Part shown: positions 37,075-46,345 of the stretch, piece by piece
Numbering within the stretch: position 1 is the first letter of the stretch
How the letters are laid out: every line of letters begins with the position of its first letter
NCBI RefSeq assembly: GCF_001544475.1
Contig: NZ_FCNW02000020.1
Span: 38,314-102,313, forward strand
Direction of reading: 5' to 3'
Source: Caballeronia humi
GTDB taxonomy: Bacteria > Pseudomonadota > Gammaproteobacteria > Burkholderiales > Burkholderiaceae
DNA: 64,000 bases
Program-made: the position numbers and the translations under genes
Notes under the pieces: model-generated
What the model saw: only the letters and a program-made list of their open reading frames with translations
The model's database searches: none
Told to the model about the DNA's origin: nothing

Positions 37075-38084
37075 GAAGCCTCCGTCGCGAGAAGCGGTTC
37101 CGGCGCCATCTCTTCTGGCTCCGGATGCCAGCACGCGACGGTGCGATTCGTATCGATATCGCGCGTCGCGGGATACGCGCTCAGGCAATCGGCTTGCGCG
37201 CGTGGACAGCGCGGCGCGAAGCGGCATCCTTCTGCGATGCTGCCAGGCAGCGGCGGCTGCCCCGGGATCACCGTCAGCCGGCGCTGCGCGCTGAAAAGAC
37301 GCGGCACCGCGCCGAGCAGCCCCTTCGTATAGGGATGCCGAGGGCGCGCGAAGACTTGTTCGACCGGACCTTGCTCCACGATGCGCCCTGCGTACATCAC
37401 GGCGACATCGTCGCAATAGCGGCGCACCAGATGCAGGTCATGCGTGACGAGCACGATCGCCGTGCCGCGCTCGGTCTGCACTTCGCGCAGCAGATCGAGA
37501 ATTTGCAGACGCACGGTGATGTCGAGCGCGGTAGTCGGCTCGTCCGCGATCAGCAGGCGCGGATTGCACGCGAGGTTCATCGCGATCGCCACGCGCTGAC
37601 GCATGCCGCCGCTGAACTGATGCGGGTAGCTGTTCAGGCGGCTCTCGGGCGCGGGAATGCGCACTTGCTGCAGCAGGTCGATCGCGCGCGCCTCGCGTTC
37701 TTCTCGGCTTTTGATGCCGTCGCGATAGCGGAACATTTCGGTGATCTGCCGTCCGATCGTCAGAAGCGGATTGAGCGAGGTCATCGGGTCCTGCAGGATC
37801 ATGCCGATCTCGCGGCCGCGCAACGCATTCAGCTCGGCGGGCGTCCTGCCGCGCAGGTCGCAACCGTCAAACAGGATGCGGCCCCCGGTCACGCTCACGC
37901 CGCGCGGCGGCAGGCCCAAAAGAGAGAGGCACGTCACGCTCTTGCCGGAACCCGACTCACCGACGAGACCCAGCGTGCGGCCCGCGTGTACGGCAAAGCT
38001 CACGCCGTCCACGATACGTACTTGCTTGTCGGAAGACCGTGCTTCGACCACGAGATCATCAATTTCCAGCACCGGACCATTCAT
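37071..38084 (-). CDS. Dipeptide-type ABC importer, ATP-binding protein (DppD-like)
   Basis: A 337-residue ATPase with Walker A GLVGESGSGKSVTCLSLLG, signature FSGGMRQRVAIAMNL, Walker B RLLIADEPTTALDITV and the C-terminal cysteine cluster CRFAPRCPRAQADCLSAYP that is usual in DppD/OppD and may bind an iron-sulfur cluster. It pairs with the DppF-like ATPase. ATG 38084 overlaps the stop of the upstream permease gene (ATGA). Confidence 0.93.
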   Translation of the reverse strand: MNGPVLEIDDLVVEARSSDKQVRIVDGVSFAVHAGRTLGLVGESGSGKSVTCLSLLGLPPRGVSVTGGRILFDGCDLRGRTPAELNALRGREIGMILQDPMTSLNPLLTIGRQITEMFRYRDGIKSREEREARAIDLLQQVRIPAPESRLNSYPHQFSGGMRQRVAIAMNLACNPRLLIADEPTTALDITVRLQILDLLREVQTERGTAIVLVTHDLHLVRRYCDDVAVMYAGRIVEQGPVEQVFARPRHPYTKGLLGAVPRLFSAQRRLTVIPGQPPLPGSIAEGCRFAPRCPRAQADCLSAYPATRDIDTNRTVACWHPEPEEMAPEPLLATEAS

Positions 38085-38929
38085 CGCCAATCTCCGTCGA
38101 CGCCATCGCCGCGCTGCAAGAACTCGCCGATGCGGTTGCTGCACAAAACGGTAGCGATGAGCACAAGACCCGGCAGCGCGGAGAGCCACCACGCGGTATC
38201 GAGATAATTGCGGCCCTCGGCGATCATGCCGCCCCACGAAGGATCGGGCGGCTGCACGCCGAGACCGACGAAGCTCAGCGCCGCTTCCATGAAAATCACG
38301 AGGCCGACGTCGAGCGTCAGCAGCACGACGAAGGTATTGCGCACGTTGGGCAACAGGTGGCGCAACGCGACATATAGGGGCGACGCGCCCGCCAGCTTCG
38401 CGATCAGGATGAAGTCGCGCTCGCGCAGGCTGAGCGCCTCGGCGCGGATGATGCGCGCGAAGCGTCCCCAGTTCGCGAGCGTCACGACGATGACGATGTT
38501 CGTGATGCTCGGCCCGCAGATGCCGACGATCAGCATCGCGAGGAACACTGGCGGCAGCGCATACTGGGCATCGACGATGCGCATCAGCGTGGCATCGAAG
38601 CGTCCGCCGAGATACGCCGACAGGAGACCCGCCAGCGCGCCGAAGAAGCCCGCGAGCAGCACGGCGCAGAACGCGATCGAAAGGGATATGCGGCCACCGA
38701 AGAGCGTGCGCGTGAAGACGTCGCGGCCCATCTGGTCCGTGCCGAACCAGTGATGCCAGCCGGGCGCCTGAAACGTGGCCGACAGATCGATCGCGTTGGG
38801 ATCGACGCTCGACAGCCAGGGCGCGAACGCAGATCCCGCGACGATCGCAGCGAGCACGCCGGACATGAACGTCACGCTCATGCGGGACCCGGCGTGCCCA
38901 CCGTCGAAGGAGAGAAAGCGAACGCTCAT
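38081..38929 (-). CDS. Dipeptide-type ABC importer, permease (DppC-like)
   Basis: A 282-residue inner-membrane permease with about six helices. Typical parts are the early FGTDQMGRDVFTRTLFGGRI and the EAA loop EALSLRERDFILIAKLAGAS. The start at 38929 overlaps the stop of the other permease by four bases. It forms the channel with the DppB-like protein; substrate specificity lies with the binding protein upstream. Confidence 0.92.
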   Translation of the reverse strand: MSVRFLSFDGGHAGSRMSVTFMSGVLAAIVAGSAFAPWLSSVDPNAIDLSATFQAPGWHHWFGTDQMGRDVFTRTLFGGRISLSIAFCAVLLAGFFGALAGLLSAYLGGRFDATLMRIVDAQYALPPVFLAMLIVGICGPSITNIVIVVTLANWGRFARIIRAEALSLRERDFILIAKLAGASPLYVALRHLLPNVRNTFVVLLTLDVGLVIFMEAALSFVGLGVQPPDPSWGGMIAEGRNYLDTAWWLSALPGLVLIATVLCSNRIGEFLQRGDGVDGDWR

Positions 38930-39846
38930 GACCGATACCGGATGCGTGGATCGATGAGCGCATAGAGCACATCGACGGCGAGATTGATCGAAACGAACAG
39001 CAGCACGGACACGATCACGGCCGCCTGCACGACGGTAAAGTCGAGCGTGCTGATGGCCTCGACCATCAGGCTGCCGAAACCGGGCCACGAAAACACCGTT
39101 TCGATTGCCACTGCGCCGCCGATCAACACGCCGAACTGCGAAGCCGTGAATGCGACGATGGGGAGCGCCGCGTTCCTGAGCGCATGCGTGCCGATCACGA
39201 CGCGCTCGGGCAGCCCCTTGATGCGCGCCATGCGGATGTAATCGGCCTCGAGCACGGTCAGCATGTTCGCCCGCGTGAGACGCGCGATGCCCGCCGCCGA
39301 ATACCACGCGAGCGCGGTCACGGGCAGGATCAGATGCTTCCACGTGCCGTGCCCGCCAGTCGGCAGCCAGCCCCATTGCACGGAGAAAAGACGGATCAGC
39401 AGCAGCGCGACAAAAAACGGCGGCGCGGCCTGCCCGAGCACGGCGAAGAGCGACCCCGCGCGATCGATCCACGAACCGCGCCGCACCGCCGACGCAACGC
39501 CGAGCAACAGCCCGACCACAAGCGCCAGCGTGAGTGAAATCCCCACGAGCATGAGGCTGGAACCCAATCGACCGAGCGCCATCGAAAGCGCGGGCGCGCC
39601 GAAGTGGAACGAGTTGCCCATGTCACCGTGCAGAATGCCGCCGAGGAAGCGCGCATATTGCAGCGGTACGGGATCGGCGAGACCAAGCTGCTCGCGAAAG
39701 AGCTGCCGGTCCACCTCGGTCGCCTCGGGCGGCATCAGCAGATAGGCGGGGTCGCCCACCATGCGCACCAGCACGAAGATCAGGACCGACATCAGCCAGA
39801 CCGTGATCAGGGCTGAACCGAAGCGGCGCAGGGCATAAACGAGCAT
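38926..39846 (-). CDS. Dipeptide-type ABC importer, permease (DppB-like)
   Basis: A 306-residue permease with six predicted helices and the N-terminal LVRMVGDPAYLLMPPEATEV region of DppB-type proteins. The EAA loop reads TRANMLTVLEADYIRMARIK. It begins 3 bases after the stop of the binding-protein gene. Together with the DppC-like permease it forms the membrane channel. Confidence 0.92.
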   Translation of the reverse strand: MLVYALRRFGSALITVWLMSVLIFVLVRMVGDPAYLLMPPEATEVDRQLFREQLGLADPVPLQYARFLGGILHGDMGNSFHFGAPALSMALGRLGSSLMLVGISLTLALVVGLLLGVASAVRRGSWIDRAGSLFAVLGQAAPPFFVALLLIRLFSVQWGWLPTGGHGTWKHLILPVTALAWYSAAGIARLTRANMLTVLEADYIRMARIKGLPERVVIGTHALRNAALPIVAFTASQFGVLIGGAVAIETVFSWPGFGSLMVEAISTLDFTVVQAAVIVSVLLFVSINLAVDVLYALIDPRIRYRS

Positions 39847-39849
39847 CGA

Positions 39850-41418
39850 TCAGTTCCCGGCGACGTTCTGCGGCGCCCACTGGATGCTGCGGAAATTCAG
39901 GAACCCGCCGCCTTGCTGCGGCTGCCATTGCAGCGTCTTCTTCTTCGCGTACACATAGGTGAACTCGGAGATGAAGAAGGCGGCGGCGTCGTCGTGCAAC
40001 TCGCGGCCGATCTGCTGGAAGACTTCGCCGCGTTTGGTCGTGTCGCTCACCTTGGAGACGTCGGCGAGCAGCGCATCGATCTTAGGGTTCGAATAGTCGG
40101 ACCAGCTTCCGTTCGATGCGAACGCGCCGCTCACCGGATGCACCGGGTCGTACAGCGCATTCGTGAATTGGCTCAACGCAAGCGGCCCGGACGTATGCGT
40201 GTTGTTCAGGCGCTGGAAGGTCGCATAGGTCAGGCGATTGAGTTTGACCTTCACGCCGACTTGTCCCCAGTAGGCGGCGAGCGCCTCGGCCACGCCCTGA
40301 GGCATGTCACCCTGAATGTTGAGCGTGGTCTCGAAGCCCTTCGGATAGCCCGCTTCCGCGAGCAGCGCCTTCGCCTTGGCGGGATCGTATGGGTACGGCT
40401 GGATCGTGCGGTCCGCGCCATACGGGTAATAGTTGGAGATCATCGTGCCGAGCGGTTCGCCCACGCCGTACAGCACGCTCTTGATGATCGCCTTGGTGTC
40501 GATTGCGTAACTCAGCGCCTGACGCACCTTGATGTTGGAGAAGGGCGAGGCCTTGTCGTTCGTATAGACGCGCACATAGACCGGCGAGGCCACACGGCTC
40601 TCGATCACATCGAGTCCGGTTTCCTTCTTGAGCCGCTGATAGTCGGAGAAAGGCAACGCCACGGAAAGATCGACTTCACCGCGCAGCACCGCATTGACGC
40701 GGCTCGCAGGCTCCGTGATCGCGCGGAAGATCAGCGTCTTCACGCGCGCCTTTTCGCCCCAGTAGTCGTCGAAACGTTCAAGCACCAGCTCGCTTCCTCC
40801 CGGCGCGAGCGATTTGAACTTGTACGGTCCGAGCGAGATCGGCTTCTGCGCGAACGCATCCGGATTCGGCAGGCTCGCGAGATAGTCGGCGGGGACGATG
40901 TACAGGTAGCCCGCGACCTTGTTCGCGAACGCGCCATCGGGCGTCTTCAGCTTGAATACGACGGTGAGGTCGTCGGGCGTCTCGATGGTATCGATGACCG
41001 GCGCGAAGAACGGCCGGCGCGTGCTCTTGCTGCGCGGATCGAGCACGTGTTCGAGCGATGCCTTCACGTCGCGCGACGTGAGCGTCGCGCCGTTGTGGAA
41101 CTTCACATTGGGACGCAGCTTGTAGGTGAATACGCGCGCATCGTCGGATACCTTGACGCTCGTGGCGAGACGCGGCACGAGATTGCCCTTGGTGTCGAAT
41201 CCGTAGAGCGTGTCGTAGATTTGCCAGCCGTAGCGCAGCGAATCGCCACTCACGGCGACCAGCCCATCGAGGTTGTAGAACTCCTTTTCGACGCCGATCA
41301 CGACGGTGTCGCGATCGACTGCGGGAGCCGTGCTCGCCGCGAGTGAAGGGTCGATGAAAGCGCCGGACAAAGCGGCGGACAAAACCAGTCCGCGAAGGAC
41401 TGACGAAAGCGTGCGCAT
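39850..41418 (-). CDS. Dipeptide/nickel-type ABC importer, substrate-binding protein
   Basis: A 522-residue periplasmic binding protein (SBP family 5) with a signal peptide (VLRGLVLSAALSGAFIDPSL). It has the family region SVKVSDDARVFTYKLRPNVK and VKFHNGATLTSRDVKASLEH, where peptide-type binders contact ligand. It is the first gene of the operon that ends with the oxygenases, so the ligand is probably the compound those enzymes attack rather than an ordinary peptide. The divergent flavoprotein gene shares the 259-base upstream region. Confidence 0.92.
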   Translation of the reverse strand: MRTLSSVLRGLVLSAALSGAFIDPSLAASTAPAVDRDTVVIGVEKEFYNLDGLVAVSGDSLRYGWQIYDTLYGFDTKGNLVPRLATSVKVSDDARVFTYKLRPNVKFHNGATLTSRDVKASLEHVLDPRSKSTRRPFFAPVIDTIETPDDLTVVFKLKTPDGAFANKVAGYLYIVPADYLASLPNPDAFAQKPISLGPYKFKSLAPGGSELVLERFDDYWGEKARVKTLIFRAITEPASRVNAVLRGEVDLSVALPFSDYQRLKKETGLDVIESRVASPVYVRVYTNDKASPFSNIKVRQALSYAIDTKAIIKSVLYGVGEPLGTMISNYYPYGADRTIQPYPYDPAKAKALLAEAGYPKGFETTLNIQGDMPQGVAEALAAYWGQVGVKVKLNRLTYATFQRLNNTHTSGPLALSQFTNALYDPVHPVSGAFASNGSWSDYSNPKIDALLADVSKVSDTTKRGEVFQQIGRELHDDAAAFFISEFTYVYAKKKTLQWQPQQGGGFLNFRSIQWAPQNVAGN

Positions 41419-41677
41419 GGATGGGTCGAAGTGCTGGGCGAGACAGACATCGGCTCGCCGGGGATGGTTGAACTTGAATTCATCATGATGAACCGGTCCC
41501 TTGTCGATTCGAAGCGACTTAATCGCATATCGATATCGAAGGGGCGCTCACGACCTTTGCAGCAGATGTCATTTGGTCGTCGACCTCACGCTTCGTGAAA
41601 TTCGAAAGCACGAATCGTTCGTTTGCGACGGGCGGTGCGCGATCGATACTTGATGGTCCTTGCTCTGGAAGCCTTTT

Positions 41678-43129
41678 ATGACACGACCGCTTCATCACGA
41701 CGATCACGCGCGCGAAACGCTGCGCCTCATCGGCCCCGACCCAGAGGACTGGGTGATCGGCCGTCCTGGCATCGATCACAACGTCCTGATCATCGGCGGC
41801 GGGCAGACCGGTTCAGCGTTTGCGTTCGGACTGCGGCGCGCGGGCATCGGCCGCGTGAGCGTGATCGATGCCGCGCCCGATGAAACGCGCGCGGGAAGCT
41901 GGACGACGTATGCAAGGATGAACGTGCTGCGCACGCCGAAGTCGCTCGCGGGGCCGGAAGCGGGCTTGCCCGGACTAAGCTTTCAGGCATGGTACGAAGC
42001 GCGTTTCGGCGAGGCGTCGTATGCGGACATCGAGCGCATCGGACGTGGGCAATGGGCCGAGTATCTCGCGTGGTACCGGCACTTTCTCGGCATACCGATT
42101 CGATACGGCACGACGCTCACGCTGATCGAACCGAAGGGCATGCACTTCGCGCTGCATCTGACGATTCGCACGGCAAGGGGCGTCGAGCATCGCGTGGAGA
42201 CCGCGCGCAAGATCATCCTCGGCAATGGATTCGCGGGCAACGGCAAACCCAATATCGTGCCGCCGCTTACGTCGTTGCCTTCGTCGCATCTTGCCCACAC
42301 GTCCGATGCGATCGATTTCGCGTCGCTCACCGGCAAGTCGGTGGCGGTGATAGGCGGCGCGGCCTCGGCGTTTGATGCCGCTGCGACGGCGCTCGAAGCG
42401 GGCGCCGCCGACGTGCATCTGTTCGTGCGACGCGCCGAACTGCCCGCGGTGCCGGTGAGCCGCGCGCGTGCTTATCCGGGCGCTTACGACAACTATCCCG
42501 CGCTGCCCAATGCGGTGCGCTGGCGGCAGGCGTTGCGCTTCCGGCGCGCGGGTTCGACGGCGCCCGCCGATGCCGTGCAGCGCGCGACGCGCTTTTCCAA
42601 CTTTCATCTGCATCTCGGCGCGCCGTGGCATGACGCCGCCGTTGTCGACGGTCGCGTTCGAGCGCGCGCAGGAGACACGTCGTTCGACTTCGATTTCGTG
42701 ATTGCTGGCACAGGCTATGCCGTCGATCTCCATGCGCGGCCCGAACTCGCGCAAATCGCCGATCATGTGCTGCTATGTCGAGACTGCTACGTCCCGGCGT
42801 CCGATGAACGCGACGATGCGCTCGGCGCCCATCCTTATCTCGGCGACGCGCTCGAATATCTGGAAAAGTCTCCGGGCGCGGCGCCGTTTCCGAAAAACGT
42901 GCACGTCTTCAACCCGGCCGGCTTCGTGAGCCGTGGCGTGCCCGTCGGCGACGTGCCGTGCATGAAGCGCGACATTCCCGCCGTGATCCGTCGGATCAGC
43001 CAGGACCTGTTCCTCGAAGATCTCGATGCACAGGAGGCGCGAATGAATTCCGGCGTTCCAGCAGATTTCGACACCGCGCAATACGAACATCGGATTTATC
43101 GCGAGACCGATGTCGAATCGGCAGGCTGA
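41678..43129 (+). CDS. FAD/NAD(P)-dependent oxidoreductase (flavin-containing monooxygenase-like)
   Basis: A 483-residue two-dinucleotide-fold flavoprotein. The FAD site is NVLIIGGGQTGSAFAFGLRR (about residue 36) and the second nucleotide site VAVIGGAASAFDAAATALEA. FDFVIAGTGYAVDLHARPEL contains the ATG-like motif of this class. It probably performs a hydroxylation or S-/N-oxidation with NADPH. ATG 41678 was chosen for the GGAAGCC before it. It is divergent from the peptide-type importer operon and convergent with an FMN reductase, so it belongs to the same island. Confidence 0.85.
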   Translation: MTRPLHHDDHARETLRLIGPDPEDWVIGRPGIDHNVLIIGGGQTGSAFAFGLRRAGIGRVSVIDAAPDETRAGSWTTYARMNVLRTPKSLAGPEAGLPGLSFQAWYEARFGEASYADIERIGRGQWAEYLAWYRHFLGIPIRYGTTLTLIEPKGMHFALHLTIRTARGVEHRVETARKIILGNGFAGNGKPNIVPPLTSLPSSHLAHTSDAIDFASLTGKSVAVIGGAASAFDAAATALEAGAADVHLFVRRAELPAVPVSRARAYPGAYDNYPALPNAVRWRQALRFRRAGSTAPADAVQRATRFSNFHLHLGAPWHDAAVVDGRVRARAGDTSFDFDFVIAGTGYAVDLHARPELAQIADHVLLCRDCYVPASDERDDALGAHPYLGDALEYLEKSPGAAPFPKNVHVFNPAGFVSRGVPVGDVPCMKRDIPAVIRRISQDLFLEDLDAQEARMNSGVPADFDTAQYEHRIYRETDVESAG

Positions 43130-43137
43130 CTAACAAG

Positions 43138-43785
43138 TCAGTTCTGCGCAACCGCCACGCGCGGTTGCGCTTCGTGATATGCATCCGTACGGTTCGCGCC
43201 GAACGCGAGCGCAAAGCTCGCCGCCTGCCGGCCCACGGTGTAAAGCTGCTCGACGACCTTCGGGTCCGAACACGTATCGGGCGTTTCGAAGCGTGTTTCA
43301 AGCGTGTTGACCGCGGCCCCGAAGGGCGTTGGCCAGCCGCGCAGCGCATGCACGATCGAGCGCAGCGACGTGAGCACCGTGCCCGCCGCCTGCCAGCCAT
43401 ACGCGGTCACGATGCTGCCGACCGCGCGGCCATCGAGATAAGGGCGCTCGTCGAGCCGAAGTTCTTCGAGTGTGTCGAGTGCGTTCTTCACCAGCCCCGA
43501 GATGCCGCCGTGATACCCGGGCGACGCGACGATGAGCGCGTCCGCGTTGCGCACGGCTTCAATGAGCTCGCGTTGCTCGTCGGTCAAGTGGCCCGTTTCA
43601 GGTGCGTAGTGCGGCAAGCTGTAGAGGAATGCGCCGCCGAACAATTGCACGCGCGCGCCGCTTTCCTGCGCGCCTTTCAATGCGAAAGCGAGCGCGCGCT
43701 CCGTGGATGACGCAGGTCGCGTCGTGCCGCCGATACCGACGACCAGCGGCCTCTGCGATGAAGGGGTTCGAGACAAGATCAACAC
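43138..43785 (-). CDS. NADPH-dependent FMN reductase (SsuE/MsuE-like)
   Basis: A 215-residue flavodoxin-fold reductase. PLVVGIGGTTRPASSTERAL holds the FMN phosphate loop and VASPGYHGGISGLVKNALDT is the family signature. It should deliver reduced FMN to the LLM and SfnB-like monooxygenases of the island, none of which can reduce flavin alone. It is convergent with the flavoprotein at 41678-43129, with only 8 bases between their stops. Confidence 0.9.
   Translation of the reverse strand: MLILSRTPSSQRPLVVGIGGTTRPASSTERALAFALKGAQESGARVQLFGGAFLYSLPHYAPETGHLTDEQRELIEAVRNADALIVASPGYHGGISGLVKNALDTLEELRLDERPYLDGRAVGSIVTAYGWQAAGTVLTSLRSIVHALRGWPTPFGAAVNTLETRFETPDTCSDPKVVEQLYTVGRQAASFALAFGANRTDAYHEAQPRVAVAQN
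43146..43170. other. Perfect hairpin at the convergent gene ends
   Basis: GCGCAACCGC, loop CACGC, then GCGGTTGCGC form a perfect 10-base stem inside the last codons of the FMN reductase gene and just beyond the stop of the convergent flavoprotein gene. No T-run follows on either strand, so it may block RNA decay or aid Rho-dependent termination. Confidence 0.35.
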
Positions 43786-43956
43786 TCCAGGGATTTGAAA
43801 GAGGGAAACTGCGGCGCGCCCGTTCTGCGCTCGTTAAGGAAGAACATGCTACCGAGCAAGAGTGTCCACGGGAAAGCACGAATTGCGCTAAGGATATGAG
43901 GGATATCGCCGCAGCGCGTGAAGCGAGGCTCGCATCACGCGCCGGGAAGCAGGCTT

Positions 43957-45192
43957 TCAGAAAAACGCGGCCTTCGGTAAAGGCGTTCCGTGCAGCGCAT
44001 GTTCGCCGAGCACGCGTGCCTTGTACGCGACCGGATTATGCGAGGCGATCGTGCGGATGTTGCGCCAGTGCCGGTCGAGCGCCGCGCTCTGCTTGCCCGC
44101 CGATGCGCCGCCCACGTCGAAGAGCCTCGTCGCGGCGTCGAGTGCGAGTTCGTCGATCAGCACTTTCGAGCGCGCCGCATTCAATGCCGCTTCGAGAAAG
44201 AGCGCCTCGTCGGGCGTGCCGGCAAGCGCGGAATCGTAGGCGCGGCCCAACGCATCGGCGGCACGCAGCACGCTCGATTCCGCGACGTAGGCCGCGCTGT
44301 CGAGACGCCCGACGATCTGCTGCAACAGCGGGTCGTCGGCCGGGCGGGCGTTGACCGCGTGGTAATAGTTGCGATCGCGACGCTTGAGCAGCGCCACGGC
44401 GTCCTTCACCACGCGGCGCAAAATGCCCGCGATGATCGTCGTCAGCCACAGCTGCGAGAAAGTGGCCTGCCACGGGACCTTGAATTCGTCGTCGTAATAG
44501 AGCACGTCGTCGCGCGACACCTCGACGTGGTCATAGACGGTTGTACCGCTCGCCGTCAGGCGCTGGCCGATGCCGTCCCAGTCGTCGCGCACGTCCACGC
44601 CTTTTTGCCCCACTGCGACGCGCGCCGCGACGAATCGTCCGTCCTGCGCTTTCGCGTTGACGACGATGTAGTCCGCGTAGAGATTGCCCGTGCTGTAGTA
44701 CTTGACACCGTCGAGCACGAAGCCGTCGCCTTGGGGGGCGAGCGAAGTGGCGCCATCTCCGTCCCCGATGTTCTGCTTGCCGAGTTCGCTCGCGCCGAGG
44801 CCGTATAGCGCGCCTTCCTTGACGGAGTCGAGCCAGCGCGAGTAGGGGGCTTGATTCGGCGTGCGCAGCGCGCGCTCCACGAAGGCAAAGTGGTTGCGCA
44901 GGATGTGCGGAATGTTCGAGTCGGCTTGTGCGAGATCGAACACGAGCTCGAAGAGCTGCGGCAACGTGGCACCGCCTCCGCCTTCCGCCACAGACAGGCG
45001 ATACACGCCGAGACGCGCCTCGCGCATGAGCGCGATCGCGTCGCGAGTATCCGCGTCGCCGTTCGCACGCGCATGCGCGCCTTCTTCGATTGCCGAAACG
45101 AGTTCGCGCAGAGCCGTTGAAGCAGGTCTGACGGCCTGAGTATGTTCGCCACGTCCGCGACCGGCAGACAGGTTCGATTCGATATGTCCCAT
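43957..45192 (-). CDS. SfnB/DszC-like flavin-dependent monooxygenase (acyl-CoA dehydrogenase fold)
   Basis: A 411-residue protein related to the one at 31235-32434. It has LVFDLAQADSNIPHILRNHF-type N-terminal helices, GDGFVLDGVKYYSTGNLYAD, DDWDGIGQRLTASGTTVYDH and the C-terminal ALDRHWRNIRTIASHNPVAY, again without an acyl-CoA dehydrogenase Glu. ATG 45192 was preferred over upstream starts because the extra residues are not family-like. It is divergent from the SsuC-type importer operon and probably oxygenates an imported sulfur compound with FMNH2. Confidence 0.87.
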   Translation of the reverse strand: MGHIESNLSAGRGRGEHTQAVRPASTALRELVSAIEEGAHARANGDADTRDAIALMREARLGVYRLSVAEGGGGATLPQLFELVFDLAQADSNIPHILRNHFAFVERALRTPNQAPYSRWLDSVKEGALYGLGASELGKQNIGDGDGATSLAPQGDGFVLDGVKYYSTGNLYADYIVVNAKAQDGRFVAARVAVGQKGVDVRDDWDGIGQRLTASGTTVYDHVEVSRDDVLYYDDEFKVPWQATFSQLWLTTIIAGILRRVVKDAVALLKRRDRNYYHAVNARPADDPLLQQIVGRLDSAAYVAESSVLRAADALGRAYDSALAGTPDEALFLEAALNAARSKVLIDELALDAATRLFDVGGASAGKQSAALDRHWRNIRTIASHNPVAYKARVLGEHALHGTPLPKAAFF

Positions 45193-45255
45193 TGACGCTC
45201 GGTTGTCCAGTTGTTGATCGGTGCACCGCAATCTGCACACACTATTCAAGCCGTC

Positions 45256-45284
45256 TTGATTCGCCAACCAAGTGAATCTGATAA
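45256..45284 (+). promoter_or_regulatory. Possible promoter of the SsuCBA-type operon
   Basis: TTGATT at 45256-45261 and TGATAA at 45279-45284 are 17 bases apart, in the divergent region between the SfnB-like gene and the permease gene. The 5' leader would be about 145 bases. No regulator site could be named; CysB- or SsuR-type control is expected from function only. Confidence 0.35.
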
Positions 45285-45436
45285 GCAATGCAGCGCATAA
45301 CGGTTTTCGCTATCGATTTCATTCGATCGGGATTTCAAATCACGCTGGCAGCGCTTAGCATCTGGAAAACCGTTTGTTGGAGGCCCAGGCGCGCGACCGT
45401 ACCATCGTTCGTTCCACTCATCCTCGACGAACGCCC

Positions 45437-46345
45437 ATGAACGTCCCTCGCTTTCCCTCCGCCGTGATCGGGCTCGACCCGGCCACGCCGCCAGAACGGA
45501 CAGCCCCGCGCTCAAGCGACACCCCCGCTCTCGTGGATCTGCCGACTCGCGCCGCCGCGAACAACACCGCGCTGCAATGGTCACTCCTGCGATCGCGCGC
45601 CTTGCGCGTCGGCGTGCCGGTCGCGCTGGTGGTGCTGTGGCAACTCGCTTCGTCGCTCAAGCTCGTGGCACCCGAGACCTTGCCGCCGCCCACCGTCATC
45701 CTCGCGGCGCTGAAGGAACTGATCGCCGATGGCGAGCTTCAGAACGCGATCGGCGTGTCGCTGCTGCGCGCGGCGACAGGGCTTGCGATCGGCGGTGGCA
45801 TCGGACTCTTCGCGGGTCTCTTCGCGGGCTTGTGGCGTGTGGGTGAAGAGATCGTCGATGCACCGCTGCAAATGCTGCGCACCATTCCGTTCATCGCGCT
45901 CATTCCGCTTTTCATCACATGGTTCGGCATCGGCGAGGGCGCGAAGGTCGCGGTCATCCTCGCCGCCACGATCTTCCCGATGTATCTCAATACATACGCG
46001 GGCGTACGCGGCGTCGATCCGAAGCTGCTCGAAGCGGCGAAGGTGTTCGGGCTGTCGAGCCGGCAAGTGGCGCTGCGCATCATCCTGCCGACGGCTTTGC
46101 CTTCGATCCTCGTCGGCGTGCGCTACTCGTCCGCCGTGGCGTTGCTCGCGCTCGTCGTCGCCGAGCAGATCAACGCGCAGAACGGCATCGGCTACATCCT
46201 TGTGAACGCGAACCAGAACCAGCGCGCGGACATCATCATCGCGGGCATTCTCGTGTACGCGGCGCTCGGCATCGCGACGGACCTCATCATGCGCGCGCTC
46301 GAACATCTCGCCTTGCCCTGGAGGCCGCGCTTTGAACTCGCCTGA
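45437..46345 (+). CDS. Sulfonate/nitrate-type ABC permease (SsuC-like)
   Basis: A 302-residue permease with a polar N terminus of about 60 residues followed by six helices. The family loop is AAKVFGLSSRQVALRIILPT and the first helix ends with VVLWQLASSLKLVAPETLPP. It belongs to the SsuC/TauC/NrtB group. The next gene starts 14 bases before its end, so the permease and ATPase are coupled. ATG 45437 was chosen; earlier in-frame starts lack a ribosome-binding site. Confidence 0.9.
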   Translation: MNVPRFPSAVIGLDPATPPERTAPRSSDTPALVDLPTRAAANNTALQWSLLRSRALRVGVPVALVVLWQLASSLKLVAPETLPPPTVILAALKELIADGELQNAIGVSLLRAATGLAIGGGIGLFAGLFAGLWRVGEEIVDAPLQMLRTIPFIALIPLFITWFGIGEGAKVAVILAATIFPMYLNTYAGVRGVDPKLLEAAKVFGLSSRQVALRIILPTALPSILVGVRYSSAVALLALVVAEQINAQNGIGYILVNANQNQRADIIIAGILVYAALGIATDLIMRALEHLALPWRPRFELA

